In this document: positions 40,653 through 49,632 of the stretch, piece after piece
Layout of the letters: each line of letters begins with the position of its first letter
How positions within the stretch are numbered: the stretch's first letter is position 1
From: Lachnospiraceae bacterium
GTDB lineage: Bacteria; Bacillota; Clostridia; Lachnospirales; Lachnospiraceae
DNA length: 64,000 bases
Assembly (NCBI GenBank): GCA_029054245.1
Contig: JAIDFQ010000072.1
Coordinates: 38,372 to 102,371 of the forward strand
Direction: 5' to 3'
Made by a program: the position numbers and the translations under genes
The notes under the pieces: model-generated
What the model was told of the DNA's origin: nothing
Database searches by the model: none
What the model saw: the letters and a program-made list of their open reading frames with translations, nothing else

Positions 40653-42581
40653 CTAAAAAGCCCGCCCATCAAAGAGCTCTTCGATCTGCTCCATCCACAC
40701 ACGCACACAGGCATCAGAAGGCATTCTCAAATCTCCTCTGGGCGACAGAGCCACGCTTCCAACTTTTGGTCCGTCCGGCAGGCAGGAACGTTTGAATTGC
40801 TGGCTGAAAAAACGATTGTAAAAAATCTTCATCCATTTAAGAATTTCCGTATCCTCATACTGCCCTGCAAAAGACTGTTTCGCAATGCGGAAGATCTTGG
40901 ACGGCTCAAACCCGCACCGGAGCATATAATACAAGAAAAAGTCATGGAGTTCGTAAGGTCCCACCAAGTCTTCTGTTTTCTGCGAAATCACGCCATCTAC
41001 AGGAGGGAGCAGTTCAGGACTTACGGGAGTATCCAGCACGTCTTTAAGAATCTGTGTCAGCTCCAGGTTTCCACAAGTATCTGCATAATATTGTACCAGA
41101 TGGCGCACCAAAGTCTTGGGGACGCCTGCATTTACGCCGTACATAGACATGTGGTCGCCATTGTAAGTCGCCCAGCCTAACGCTAGTTCTGACATATCGC
41201 CAGTGCCGATGACCATGCCGCTTTCCTGATTGGCAATATCCATAAGAACCTGTGTCCTCTCTCTTGCCTGCCCATTTTCATAGGTCACATCATGACATTC
41301 CAGATTCTGCCCAATCTCTTTAAAGTGAATCATAACAGCTTCTTTGATATCTACTTCTTTCAGTGCTGCGCCAAGAACTTCCGCCAGCCTGCATGCATTG
41401 TCATAGGTCCTGTCTGTGGTTCCAAAACATGGCATAGTAACTGCAATGATATTTTTGCGCTCTATTTTTAACAGGTCAAACGTTCTTGCTGTAACCAGAA
41501 GGGCAAGGGTGGAGTCCAGTCCACCGGAGACGCCGATTACCGCCTTGCGGCATCCAGTGTGGTCGTATCGCTTTTTCAATCCCATGGACTGGATAGACAG
41601 AATTTCTTCGCAGCGTTTTTCCCGCTCACTTCTATCAACAGGCACAAAGGGCATAGCCGGGAATGTCCTAGTAAGTCTGGTCTTGTCTTTTTGTATGGAA
41701 AAGGGAAGAACCACATAGTCCCGGCGGGTATCGCAGGCAAAGGTATTCATTCTTCTGCGCTCCATCCGCAGCCTGCTTACATCAATATCCCCATACAGAA
41801 TCTGACTCTCAAAGCGTTTGCCCTGGGCAAGCACGGTTCCATTTTCTGCTATAATATTGTGACCGCCAAAGACTAGATCCTGGGTAGATTCTCCTTCTCC
41901 GCCGCTGCAATACACATATCCCGCAATCAGCTTGGCGCTGGAGGATTTAACCAGCATTTCCCGGTAGGCATCCTTGCCGATGGTCTCATTGGAGGCAGAC
42001 AAGTTGACAAGCAGGGTAGCTCCTGCCAGTGCATGGGAAATTCCCGGCGCATTTGGCGCCCAGATATCCTCACAAATCTCACATCCTACCACAAGCCCGT
42101 CCATCCCATCTGCTTCTAACAGGACATTCGTACCGAAAGGAACCGGCTCTCCTTGAAACAACAGGATTGCCGCCTCTTTGTTTCCCGGTGCAAAGTGTCT
42201 CGTCTCATAGAACTCCCCATAAGATGGGATAAATGTTTTGGGAATAAAACTAAGCACCTGCCCGTCATAAAGCGCTGCTGCTGTATTATACAGCTTCCCT
42301 TCCCGCTCCATGGGAACCCCCACAAAGATAAGCGCATCTATCCCCTTTGTGCACGCTGCGATCTCGGCAAGCGCCTCCTTACAGGACGTAAGAAGCCTCT
42401 CCTGCAAAAACAAATCACCGCAGGTATAGCCACTTATACAAAGCTCCGGGAAAACGATCACTTTCGCGCCCGCCCCGGAAGCCTCTTTTATTCCTGCACA
42501 AATCTGTTCTCTGTTATAAATGGTGTCCGCCACCTTCATCTTCGGCGTGACCGCCGCTACCTTTACAAATCCATGCTCCAT
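40653..42581 (-). CDS. nadE: Glutamine-dependent NAD+ synthetase
   Basis: A 642-residue two-domain enzyme from the ATG at 42581 (GAGGA seven bases ahead; the upstream ATG at 42632 extends into the hslO gene). The N-terminal nitrilase-type glutaminase (about 1-290) shows VVFPELCISGYTCGD (Glu), KTFIPSYGEFYE (Lys) and VGCEICEDIW (Cys); the C-terminal synthetase has VSGVSGGLDSTLALL with the ATP loop. It amidates deamido-NAD in the last step of NAD synthesis. It follows hslO by 47 bp on the same strand. Confidence 0.96.
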   Translation of the reverse strand: MEHGFVKVAAVTPKMKVADTIYNREQICAGIKEASGAGAKVIVFPELCISGYTCGDLFLQERLLTSCKEALAEIAACTKGIDALIFVGVPMEREGKLYNTAAALYDGQVLSFIPKTFIPSYGEFYETRHFAPGNKEAAILLFQGEPVPFGTNVLLEADGMDGLVVGCEICEDIWAPNAPGISHALAGATLLVNLSASNETIGKDAYREMLVKSSSAKLIAGYVYCSGGEGESTQDLVFGGHNIIAENGTVLAQGKRFESQILYGDIDVSRLRMERRRMNTFACDTRRDYVVLPFSIQKDKTRLTRTFPAMPFVPVDRSEREKRCEEILSIQSMGLKKRYDHTGCRKAVIGVSGGLDSTLALLVTARTFDLLKIERKNIIAVTMPCFGTTDRTYDNACRLAEVLGAALKEVDIKEAVMIHFKEIGQNLECHDVTYENGQARERTQVLMDIANQESGMVIGTGDMSELALGWATYNGDHMSMYGVNAGVPKTLVRHLVQYYADTCGNLELTQILKDVLDTPVSPELLPPVDGVISQKTEDLVGPYELHDFFLYYMLRCGFEPSKIFRIAKQSFAGQYEDTEILKWMKIFYNRFFSQQFKRSCLPDGPKVGSVALSPRGDLRMPSDACVRVWMEQIEELFDGRAF

Positions 42582-42628
42582 ATGCAATTCCTCATCATCG
42601 ACTGGTGACGCTTTCTCACGCAGTCTTA

Positions 42629-43507
42629 TCATCTGCTCTTTTTTAACAGTTCCTTAAGCTCCTCCACAGAAAAGGTGTAGGAAGTATTGCAGAAATGACA
42701 GTTGACCTCGATGCTTTTATTATCTGAGATCATTTCCTGAATATCCTTTTTGCCGATACTAATGATTGCCTTCTCCACTCTCTTTTTGTCACAGTTACAA
42801 TAAAACTGCGCAGGCATAGTATCTGTGATTTCCAGATCCAGACCTTTTAGAAGAATCCCCAGCATCTCTTCCGGCGACTTTCCTTCATCCAGAACCTGGG
42901 TCACGGAAGAAAATTCCGCCAGATTTTGTTCCAACAGCGCAATCACTTTGTCCTCAGTAAAAGGCATCAGCTGGATGATAAAGCCGCCCGCCTGTTTCAC
43001 GGTATTGTCCTTTTCCATCAGAACGCCCAGCCCCACACTGGAAGGCACCTGCTCGGAGGTTGCAAAATAATACGTAAGATCCTCTGCAATCTCTCCTGTC
43101 TGCAATACAGTCTGCCCCACATAAGGCTCTTTTAATCCCATGTCCTTAATTACGCGCAAAAGCCCCTGCCCCACGGCTCCGCCCACATCCAATTTCCCCA
43201 ACGCATTAGGAGGGAGCATTACCTGGGGACTGTTTGCATAACCCTTTACATTTCCCCTGCTGTCAGCCGTGACGGTCATTCCTTTTAATGGTCCATCTCC
43301 GGTGGCCTGTAAAGTCAGCAAATCCTTGTCCCCCTTCAGCATTGCCCCCATCATCACGCCTCCGGTCATAAGCCGCCCAAGGGCGGCACTTACTACCGGA
43401 CTGGTATCATGCGCTTTTCTTGCTGTATCCACTAAATTTCTGGTGGTTGCTGCAAACGCTCTGATCTGGGCATTCGCAGCTGTTGCCCTGACAATATAAT
43501 CCGACAT
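42629..43507 (-). CDS. hslO: Redox-regulated chaperone Hsp33
   Basis: A 292-residue protein from the ATG at 43507, which has AAGGG ahead; the longer frame to 43627 runs back into the methyltransferase. Substrate-binding N-terminal fold (ATGDGPLKGMTVTADSRG, NVKGYANSPQV) and the C-terminal zinc switch with CNC (near 236) and CHFC (near 267) are intact. Oxidation releases zinc and activates the holdase. It follows the methyltransferase by 16 bp. Confidence 0.96.
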   Translation of the reverse strand: MSDYIVRATAANAQIRAFAATTRNLVDTARKAHDTSPVVSAALGRLMTGGVMMGAMLKGDKDLLTLQATGDGPLKGMTVTADSRGNVKGYANSPQVMLPPNALGKLDVGGAVGQGLLRVIKDMGLKEPYVGQTVLQTGEIAEDLTYYFATSEQVPSSVGLGVLMEKDNTVKQAGGFIIQLMPFTEDKVIALLEQNLAEFSSVTQVLDEGKSPEEMLGILLKGLDLEITDTMPAQFYCNCDKKRVEKAIISIGKKDIQEMISDNKSIEVNCHFCNTSYTFSVEELKELLKKSR

Positions 43508-43523
43508 CCTAAATCCCTTTCTA

Positions 43524-44381
43524 TTATATGACCGTATCCTCATGTGCTTTCCCACGCTCCCGTGCCACCACATAAATCCGCTCACTATCCTCCCGTGGCT
43601 CTTTATGCGTGTCTGCATCCAGCACAATCACCACTTCCATCCCTGCTTTCTCTACAAAAGCAGTCATTTCAGAAAGCGTATATCCCCTCTGAAAATGCGT
43701 CTCCGAAAAGCGGCGGAACAGTCCTGAATCTTCCTTCGCAAAAATGGTCAGATCATATTCATTGATCCGTTCTTCCTCATGGTAATAGTTTTCCCATATA
43801 AAACTGCATTCTTCCCTATTTTCTGCAATGGTCGTATCTCCGATGACTTTTTCATATTTATAAACCGTATTAAAATCAAAAATGAAAATACCGCCAGGAT
43901 ACAAATAATTGTGGACCAGCGTAAAAGTATCCTCCACATCCTCATTCTCTAAAAGATAGTTGACGGAATCACAGACGCACACCACGGTACCAATCGTGCA
44001 GTATAGGTCCAATTCCCGCATATCCTGGCACAGATACAGAATCTCGCTGCCCGATTTTTCTTTTTTGGCAAGGGCAATGCTCAGCATATCCTCAGAACTG
44101 TCCACACCAATCATATCATAGCCCTTATGATATAAAAGCTCCGTCAGCGTTCCGGTTCCGCACCCTAAGTCCAGCACCAGATTCCGTTCGCTTTTTAAAA
44201 TCTCTTCCCTTATTTCTTCCGTATGTCCGGCGCTGTCAGCACCCTTCTCTAAATGAAACACCGATGGTGCAGAAATTCCGTACTTTTCAATCAAAAACAC
44301 CAGAAAATCCGCCCACTCCTCATAAGGCGTATCATCCATGAAAATGTCATACACACCCGCAAAATCTGTATATGCTTCCAA
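43524..44381 (-). CDS. Class I SAM-dependent methyltransferase
   Basis: A 285-residue methyltransferase. It starts AYTDFAGVYDIFMDD and has the SAM motif LVLDLGCGTGTLTELL (near 93), the acidic GVDSSEDML after strand 2, and LVHNYLYPGGIFIFDFNTVYKYE. This is a common Firmicutes type of unknown substrate. It starts 1 bp after the DUF368 gene and precedes hslO, all on one strand. Confidence 0.93.
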   Translation of the reverse strand: MEAYTDFAGVYDIFMDDTPYEEWADFLVFLIEKYGISAPSVFHLEKGADSAGHTEEIREEILKSERNLVLDLGCGTGTLTELLYHKGYDMIGVDSSEDMLSIALAKKEKSGSEILYLCQDMRELDLYCTIGTVVCVCDSVNYLLENEDVEDTFTLVHNYLYPGGIFIFDFNTVYKYEKVIGDTTIAENREECSFIWENYYHEEERINEYDLTIFAKEDSGLFRRFSETHFQRGYTLSEMTAFVEKAGMEVVIVLDADTHKEPREDSERIYVVARERGKAHEDTVI

Positions 44382-44382
44382 C

Positions 44383-45228
44383 TTATTCTCCCAGCTTCAT
44401 CGCTACCACAAATCCAACTGCAAATGTCACCACGCTCACCAGCACACTTGCCACAGTGATGGTTCCTATTTCTCCTAATAAAAAGATGGCAAAGGGCGAT
44501 GCCACGATCAAGCCGATGATTGCCCAATATGCCTGAATGGGGAATTTTTCAAAAATAATCTCAATCAGCTTTGCAATGGCAAAAATACCAACCACGATTC
44601 CAAGTCCCATGGGAACCAAGACGCCGCATCCCTGCAAAATACCGTTTACATCAAAAGCCACCAAGGCTGTTACAAAATTCTTGATAGAAGCCACAATTGG
44701 ATTGTAATATCCCATAAGCAGCAACATCATAGATCCGCTCACCCCCGGAATCACCATGGTTGCAGAGGCAACGATGCCCACAACAAATAGCTTGATGACC
44801 GACCAGAGATTAAAGGAAAGATCCGCAGCCGCACCTTCCTGTTCTCCAATAGCCGCCATTCCGACTACCACCCCAAAGAAAATCAAAAAGGGAATCACAT
44901 AGCTTACCTTGACGCCTTTTCCCTTTACCTTCTTGATGACTGCCGGAAGTCCTCCCACAATCAGACCCACAAACAAGCAATTCGTCTGCAGCGGGAAATG
45001 GGCAAACGCAGGTTCAATAATAAAGGATAGCCCCACCAGCGCAATCCCCATTCCAATCGCAACCGGAATCAAAAACTTGATACTTTCCTTAAATTCCTTG
45101 AACAAATGGGTCAGACAATGAATCAGCTTATCATAAATCCCCATAGAAACCGCCATGGTCCCTCCGCTGACACCGGGAATAATATTTGCCGTCCCCATCA
45201 CTACACCTTTTAAAATCGTCTTAATCAT
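44383..45228 (-). CDS. DUF368 family protein, PopT-type undecaprenyl-phosphate translocase
   Basis: A 281-residue membrane protein from the ATG at 45228 (GGAGGAAAAG ahead). The opening GVVMGTANIIPGVSGGTMAV and its inverted twin MVIPGVSGSMMLLLMGYYN (near 170) are the family hallmark, with about nine membrane segments. DUF368 proteins were identified as flippases that recycle undecaprenyl phosphate for cell-wall synthesis. Its start overlaps the hisC end by 8 bp. Confidence 0.93.
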   Translation of the reverse strand: MIKTILKGVVMGTANIIPGVSGGTMAVSMGIYDKLIHCLTHLFKEFKESIKFLIPVAIGMGIALVGLSFIIEPAFAHFPLQTNCLFVGLIVGGLPAVIKKVKGKGVKVSYVIPFLIFFGVVVGMAAIGEQEGAAADLSFNLWSVIKLFVVGIVASATMVIPGVSGSMMLLLMGYYNPIVASIKNFVTALVAFDVNGILQGCGVLVPMGLGIVVGIFAIAKLIEIIFEKFPIQAYWAIIGLIVASPFAIFLLGEIGTITVASVLVSVVTFAVGFVVAMKLGE

Positions 45229-46291
45229 CTTTTCCTCCATTTAAATAATCTTCTAAAAATGCAACCAGCTTCTCCATCTGTTCATCCGTCCCTATGGTAA
45301 TGCGCAGATGGTTGTCTATTCTGGGTTTGTTCCAATACCTTACATAAATATCGTTCTTCTTTAAAGCAAGAAAAATCTCCTCTGCGGGAACCCTTTCATG
45401 TGTGACAAACAGGAAATTGCTCTGGGAATCCGCAAAAGAAAAGCCAAGCCTTCGCAGCTGTCCCTTCGTCCATTCCCTTGTTTTTATGATTTTTCCCACA
45501 ATCTCATTAAAATAAGCATCCTCTAAAACCGCTGCCGTTCCCATTTCAATTGCCGGCATATTCATGGTGTAGGAATTGAAGGAGAACTTCACATCCTTTA
45601 AATATCCGATCAGCTTTTCATTTGCAATGGCAAAACCAATCCGCATCCCCGCCATCGCCCGGGATTTGGAAAACGTCTGTACCACCATCAGATTATCATA
45701 TTGATTCACATAAGGCACCATGCTCCTGCCGCCAAAATCCACATATGCCTCATCAACGATCACCACTGAATCCGGATTTGCCAAGACAATCTCTTCAAAC
45801 AGGTCTGTATCTTCCAATACCCCGGTAGGCGCGTTGGGATTTGGAATGATGATGCCTCCGTTAGGCGTCAGATAATCTTCCTTTTTTATGCAAAAGTTTT
45901 CATCCAACGCGCATGTTCTATAGGGTATCCTGAAAAGCTCTGCCCACACATCATAAAAAGAGTAGGTAATATCAGGAAACAAGATCGGCAGCCCGCCATT
46001 AAAAAAAGTCAAAAACGCCATTGCCAATACATCATCCGACCCAACTCCCACAAAGACTTGGGCAGGCGATACATGATAGTACTCCGCCAGTGCATTCACC
46101 AGCTTTTCCGCATTCATATCAGGATAAAGGCGCAGCCTGTCACAATCCAAATTTTCGGCAATCCGCTTAACCCCCGGCGCCGGCGGATAAGGGCATTCGT
46201 TTGTGTTTAACTTTATCACGCCCTCTGCTTTCGGCTGCTCCCCTGCAACATAGGGTTCTACCTTCCTCACATTCTTTTCCCAGCTCATCAT
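45221..46291 (-). CDS. hisC: Histidinol-phosphate aminotransferase-like PLP enzyme
   Basis: A 356-residue fold-type I aminotransferase. EGVIKLNTNECPYPPAPGV, VGVGSDDVLAMAF, PNPNAPTG, VVIVDEAYVDFGG, and the PLP-lysine segment TFSKSRAMAGMRIGFAIAN are all present. It exchanges the amino group of histidinol phosphate in histidine synthesis, though enzymes of this group may also serve aromatic amino acids. No other his genes are adjacent; it begins the DUF368/methyltransferase/hslO/nadE strand. Confidence 0.93.
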   Translation of the reverse strand: MMSWEKNVRKVEPYVAGEQPKAEGVIKLNTNECPYPPAPGVKRIAENLDCDRLRLYPDMNAEKLVNALAEYYHVSPAQVFVGVGSDDVLAMAFLTFFNGGLPILFPDITYSFYDVWAELFRIPYRTCALDENFCIKKEDYLTPNGGIIIPNPNAPTGVLEDTDLFEEIVLANPDSVVIVDEAYVDFGGRSMVPYVNQYDNLMVVQTFSKSRAMAGMRIGFAIANEKLIGYLKDVKFSFNSYTMNMPAIEMGTAAVLEDAYFNEIVGKIIKTREWTKGQLRRLGFSFADSQSNFLFVTHERVPAEEIFLALKKNDIYVRYWNKPRIDNHLRITIGTDEQMEKLVAFLEDYLNGGKDD

Positions 46292-46375
46292 CTATCCTCT
46301 TTTTGCTTCAAATTATATTTATGCGCTTAAATCCCTGCCACCTATGGTAACATTATCCAGCCATACCTGCAAGCA

Positions 46376-46708
46376 TTATTGCCTATTATTTTCACCCCAG
46401 ACACACAATTGGTCTAAAACATTCATAAGAGATTTCCCCCTCGCGCTCAAACTGTATTCAACCTTGGGCGGTATCTGGGGATATTCTTTTCTGATAATGA
46501 GCTGGTCAGCCTCCAGCTCTTTTAAGTTATTGCTAAGTGTTTTATCCGACACATTTTTCAGATATCTTTTTAATTCGTTGAATCTCACAACGCCAAACTC
46601 CATCAGACAGTAAAGAATGACCATCTTATGCTTGCCAGATATAAGCGACAGTGTATAGCTGAATCCTGTGTCTTCAAAATTTGCTTCCTTTATATAATTC
46701 TTTATCAT
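46376..46708 (-). CDS. HxlR-family transcriptional regulator
   Basis: A 110-residue winged-helix regulator with ISGKHKMVILYCLMEFGVVR and FNELKRYLKNVSDKTLSNNL, then YPQIPPKVEYSLSARGKSLM. HxlR proteins often control redox or detoxification genes. It is divergent from the flavin reductase gene, its probable target. The central recognition helix is intact, but the N-terminus has no conserved Cys of the redox-sensing QorR type except none at all, so a different signal is likely. Confidence 0.93.
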   Translation of the reverse strand: MIKNYIKEANFEDTGFSYTLSLISGKHKMVILYCLMEFGVVRFNELKRYLKNVSDKTLSNNLKELEADQLIIRKEYPQIPPKVEYSLSARGKSLMNVLDQLCVWGENNRQ

Positions 46709-46733
46709 TTTACGCTTTCCTTTAAGATAGTAC

Positions 46734-46761
46734 TTGTATTTTTTAAGTTACCTGCTACAAT
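46734..46761 (+). promoter_or_regulatory. Predicted promoter of the flavin reductase gene with HxlR-type dyad
   Basis: TTGTAT (46734-46739), 16 bp, TACAAT (46756-46761). Over the -35 and spacer lies the dyad ACTT ... AAGT (46732-46747), the kind of half-sites used by HxlR regulators. Confidence 0.5.
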
Positions 46762-46815
46762 TATATATAAGGACGTAAGTTCTGTCAATCCTATACAAGA
46801 AACGGGGTAATTACA

Positions 46816-47382
46816 ATGAGAAAGAAGCTCAACATAACAGAAGGTATCTTTCCGATGCCGGTATTAATGGTAGCAACCTACAATGAAGATGGCAGTGTCA
46901 ATGTCATGAATGCTGCGTGGGGCACCATGCAGGCGAGAGGCAATGTCGCCCTCAATTTAACGGAAACACACAAAACCGTTAAAAATATCAAGGCAAGAGG
47001 CGCTTTCACGGTAAGCATTGCTGATGCCGCCCACGTAGTTGAAGCAGACTACTTTGGCGTTGCGTCAGGCAATAAGGTTTCAAACAAATTGGAGAACAGT
47101 GGTCTTACTGCCAGCAAATCTGAAATTGTGGACGCTCCGATCATCAATGAATTCCCGCTCTGCTTAGAATGTGAATTTATTGAATATCAGGACGGTGAAT
47201 ACGGCTGCGGCGTCATCGGCAAGGTAGTAAATGTCACAGCAGACGAAAAGGTTATGGTTGGAGACAAGATTGATATGTCTCTGGTAAACGCAATCGCCTT
47301 TGACCCTTATACACACGGCTACTATAAGGTGGGTGAAAGAGTGGGAGAAGCCTTCAAAGACGGTTTACAGCTTAAAAAGTAA
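46816..47382 (+). CDS. Flavin reductase family protein
   Basis: A 188-residue FMN-binding split-barrel protein: PMPVLMVATYNEDGSVNVMNAAW, the NLTETHKTVKNIKARGAFTVSI core and FGVASGNKVSNKLENSGL. FMN-dependent reductases or flavoredoxin-like proteins of this type are common in anaerobes. Divergent from the HxlR regulator. It ends before a strong bidirectional terminator. Confidence 0.93.
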   Translation: MRKKLNITEGIFPMPVLMVATYNEDGSVNVMNAAWGTMQARGNVALNLTETHKTVKNIKARGAFTVSIADAAHVVEADYFGVASGNKVSNKLENSGLTASKSEIVDAPIINEFPLCLECEFIEYQDGEYGCGVIGKVVNVTADEKVMVGDKIDMSLVNAIAFDPYTHGYYKVGERVGEAFKDGLQLKK

Positions 47383-47411
47383 TTCTGACACAGACAGGAT
47401 CATGAACATAA

Positions 47412-47440
47412 AAAAGAAGCGGCGCAAATCCGCTTCTTTT
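47412..47440. terminator. Bidirectional terminator
   Basis: AAAAGAAGCGG pairs perfectly with CCGCTTCTTTT (11 bp, 7-nt loop) with A-run and T-run flanks. It serves the flavin reductase gene and possibly the LytTR operon converging from the right. Confidence 0.9.
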
Positions 47441-47539
47441 ACGGTTCATCAAGCGCTTTACAGGCTTACCGTCTTTATCCGCTCCTACAACCCTAAGATT
47501 TCCTAAATCAACGCTAAATCCCTGTTTCTCCCGCCTCCC

Positions 47540-48292
47540 CTACCTGTTTACTTCCCTGCAATAATAGTTAAAATACTGCTCCCTTAACCCCTTATAAGTA
47601 CCTCGCGGCAGATAAATTTTTCTTCCGTTATCCATACAGATTTCCTTTGCGTTCAGAGTCCCGATACATCCGATATTAACAATAAAAGCGGCTCCGATTT
47701 TTGCAAACTCCTGACATTTGGAAAGCTGTTCGTAAAGCTCTGTCATGGTCATTCGCAGAATATACTGCGTGCCATCCGCAAGATAAAGGCATTGTCTTTT
47801 TCCCTGCGCTTCGCAGTATACAATGTCATTTAATGACACTCTTACAAGCTTTCCCTCAATTCGTAACAGAATATATTTCTTTCGTTCCTCTTCTATATTG
47901 TTCAGGAAGCGGTTAAGTACCGAAAATAATTTTTCTTTTGAAACCGGCTTTACCATATATTGCAATGCGTCCACATCGAACGCCTCGAGCGCATACTCTT
48001 TGGATGTAGTGAGGAAGACAATCTTTCCTTTATAGTTCATATTGCGAAGCTCCTTTGCTGCTTCTATTCCCAAAGGATTGGAATTGCTTTTTTTATCCGG
48101 CATATAGATATCCATAAAAATCAGATCGGGGATATAATTCTTCTCTCTGACCAGACAGAGCAGTTCCTCGGCGCTTTCAAAGCATCGGGTCATAAATTCC
48201 AAACCAGGAAATTTTTTCTCATAGTCGCCCAACAATTTTTCTGTTTTCTCCAACTCTGCCGGCTCATCGTCACAAAGCGCTATCAAATACAT
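47540..48292 (-). CDS. LytTR-family response regulator (AgrA-like)
   Basis: A 250-residue regulator with a receiver (acidic pair CDDE at 7-10, Asp61 in FMDIYMPDKKS, Lys in MVKPVSKEKLF) and LytTR DNA-binding domain (about 140-245; VSLNDIVYCEAQGKRQCLYLA, FAKIGAAFIVNIGCIG). It pairs with the GHKL kinase upstream by 22 bp. LytTR proteins usually bind paired direct repeats; I did not find a clear pair nearby. No AgrB/AgrD-like genes adjoin, so the signal may not be a peptide pheromone. Confidence 0.94.
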   Translation of the reverse strand: MYLIALCDDEPAELEKTEKLLGDYEKKFPGLEFMTRCFESAEELLCLVREKNYIPDLIFMDIYMPDKKSNSNPLGIEAAKELRNMNYKGKIVFLTTSKEYALEAFDVDALQYMVKPVSKEKLFSVLNRFLNNIEEERKKYILLRIEGKLVRVSLNDIVYCEAQGKRQCLYLADGTQYILRMTMTELYEQLSKCQEFAKIGAAFIVNIGCIGTLNAKEICMDNGRKIYLPRGTYKGLREQYFNYYCREVNR

Positions 48293-48314
48293 CGTTTTCC
48301 TCCTTTCTGTCCGG

Positions 48315-49628
48315 CTATAGATCCGACGGAATGTTCATAATCAGTCTCAAAATGAACACCCCGTTATCATTTTTAAAATCGTATTCCCCGTCATACTTTT
48401 CTGCCGTCTTGATAATGCTTGAAACTCCGATGCCTCCCGTAAATTCCGCTTTCGGCTGCCCGTTCTTTAATTCGGTTTCCATTCTACATGTATTGCTGCA
48501 GAAGATAATCAGTTTATTTTTTCTTTTTCTGACCATTAAATGAATCATGCATTCCCTCTCGTCCGTATGCTTCTTCACTTCCATGCAGGCGTAAATTGCA
48601 TTCTCATAAGCATTTGCAAGAATTGTAACCAGATCAATATTCGGTATCGCCAGATTCTTTCCAATCTCAATGTCAAGCCTGACCCTGATCTGCTCATTTT
48701 CCGCCTTTCTGGTATAGGCCGAAAGAATATTATTGACTGCGGAATTGGCGCATATGGTCTCCGCCGCGCCCTGATTTGTTTCCCTGTCATACTCCTTTAA
48801 AAATTGCAGCAGCTCATCCTTCTGCCCTCTACGCACATACTCCGCGATCACGGCGTTATGATGCCTTACATCATGACGAATCCTTCTTCCGGATTCCACA
48901 GATTCTTCCAGAATCTCAATCTGGCGTTCCAAAAGCCTGTGATTCATCTGTATCAGCTGGTTTTCTCTCTCATATTCCTTTTCTTTACCAATATGCAGAT
49001 AGAACCGGAACATAAGAAGCTGCAAAGTGCCTGTCAGAACAAAGTTTGTAATGATCTGATAAAGGCGATATGGAGTATTTACGTTAATACTCGGATTTAG
49101 GATAAATCCGATTCCAAAAAGAATGCTGACAATCATAACGGCGACACTGAACTTATCTACCTCTTTCTCCACATAATCGCTAAAATCCTTAATGGAGCTT
49201 TTTAGCTTCTTTTCTATAAAAAATGTCATTATCAGAATGAGTAGTATACGCGTAATAACGTCTGCCCATACATTCCTGTGAAAAAATACAATGGAAACCT
49301 CCAGTCCGCCGATCAGAAATACAGCCAACAGGTAAAAAGTCAACGCCAGCTTATAAATAGACAGATAAACGGAATCTCTGCTTATGAAAATGGCAAAGAC
49401 CCCAAAACACACATACATTCCAAAAGCCACAATCCGCACACAGCTTTCCCAATCCACCACATACCAGATACATGCCAAAATAATCAAAATTGCACTGAAT
49501 CCTGCATAACAGACGATGGTTCTTTTCCTCCCAAACCGTGATTCACTCATCCTGGAAAACAATAAAATCACTCCTGCAAGGCTGACCGCAAACCGAATCA
49601 ACGCTACATAAACCGATCCCCCCAACAT
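48315..49628 (-). CDS. GHKL-type membrane sensor histidine kinase (AgrC/CitA-like)
   Basis: A 437-residue kinase from the ATG at 49628 (AAGGAG ten bases ahead). About six membrane segments occupy residues 5-200, then a coiled-coil and the HisKA-like box GRRIRHDVRHHNAVIAEYV with acceptor His, and a GHKL ATPase with ANAYENAIYACMEV and GGIGVSSI. Typical partner of LytTR regulators. It starts 4 bp after the GGDEF gene stop, in one operon. Confidence 0.92.
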   Translation of the reverse strand: MLGGSVYVALIRFAVSLAGVILLFSRMSESRFGRKRTIVCYAGFSAILIILACIWYVVDWESCVRIVAFGMYVCFGVFAIFISRDSVYLSIYKLALTFYLLAVFLIGGLEVSIVFFHRNVWADVITRILLILIMTFFIEKKLKSSIKDFSDYVEKEVDKFSVAVMIVSILFGIGFILNPSINVNTPYRLYQIITNFVLTGTLQLLMFRFYLHIGKEKEYERENQLIQMNHRLLERQIEILEESVESGRRIRHDVRHHNAVIAEYVRRGQKDELLQFLKEYDRETNQGAAETICANSAVNNILSAYTRKAENEQIRVRLDIEIGKNLAIPNIDLVTILANAYENAIYACMEVKKHTDERECMIHLMVRKRKNKLIIFCSNTCRMETELKNGQPKAEFTGGIGVSSIIKTAEKYDGEYDFKNDNGVFILRLIMNIPSDL

Positions 49629-49632
49629 ACAA

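Noticed and set aside
47540..49628. Full Agr quorum-sensing locus
   Set aside because: Only the AgrC/AgrA-like kinase and regulator are present; no AgrB protease or AgrD peptide frame was found on either side.
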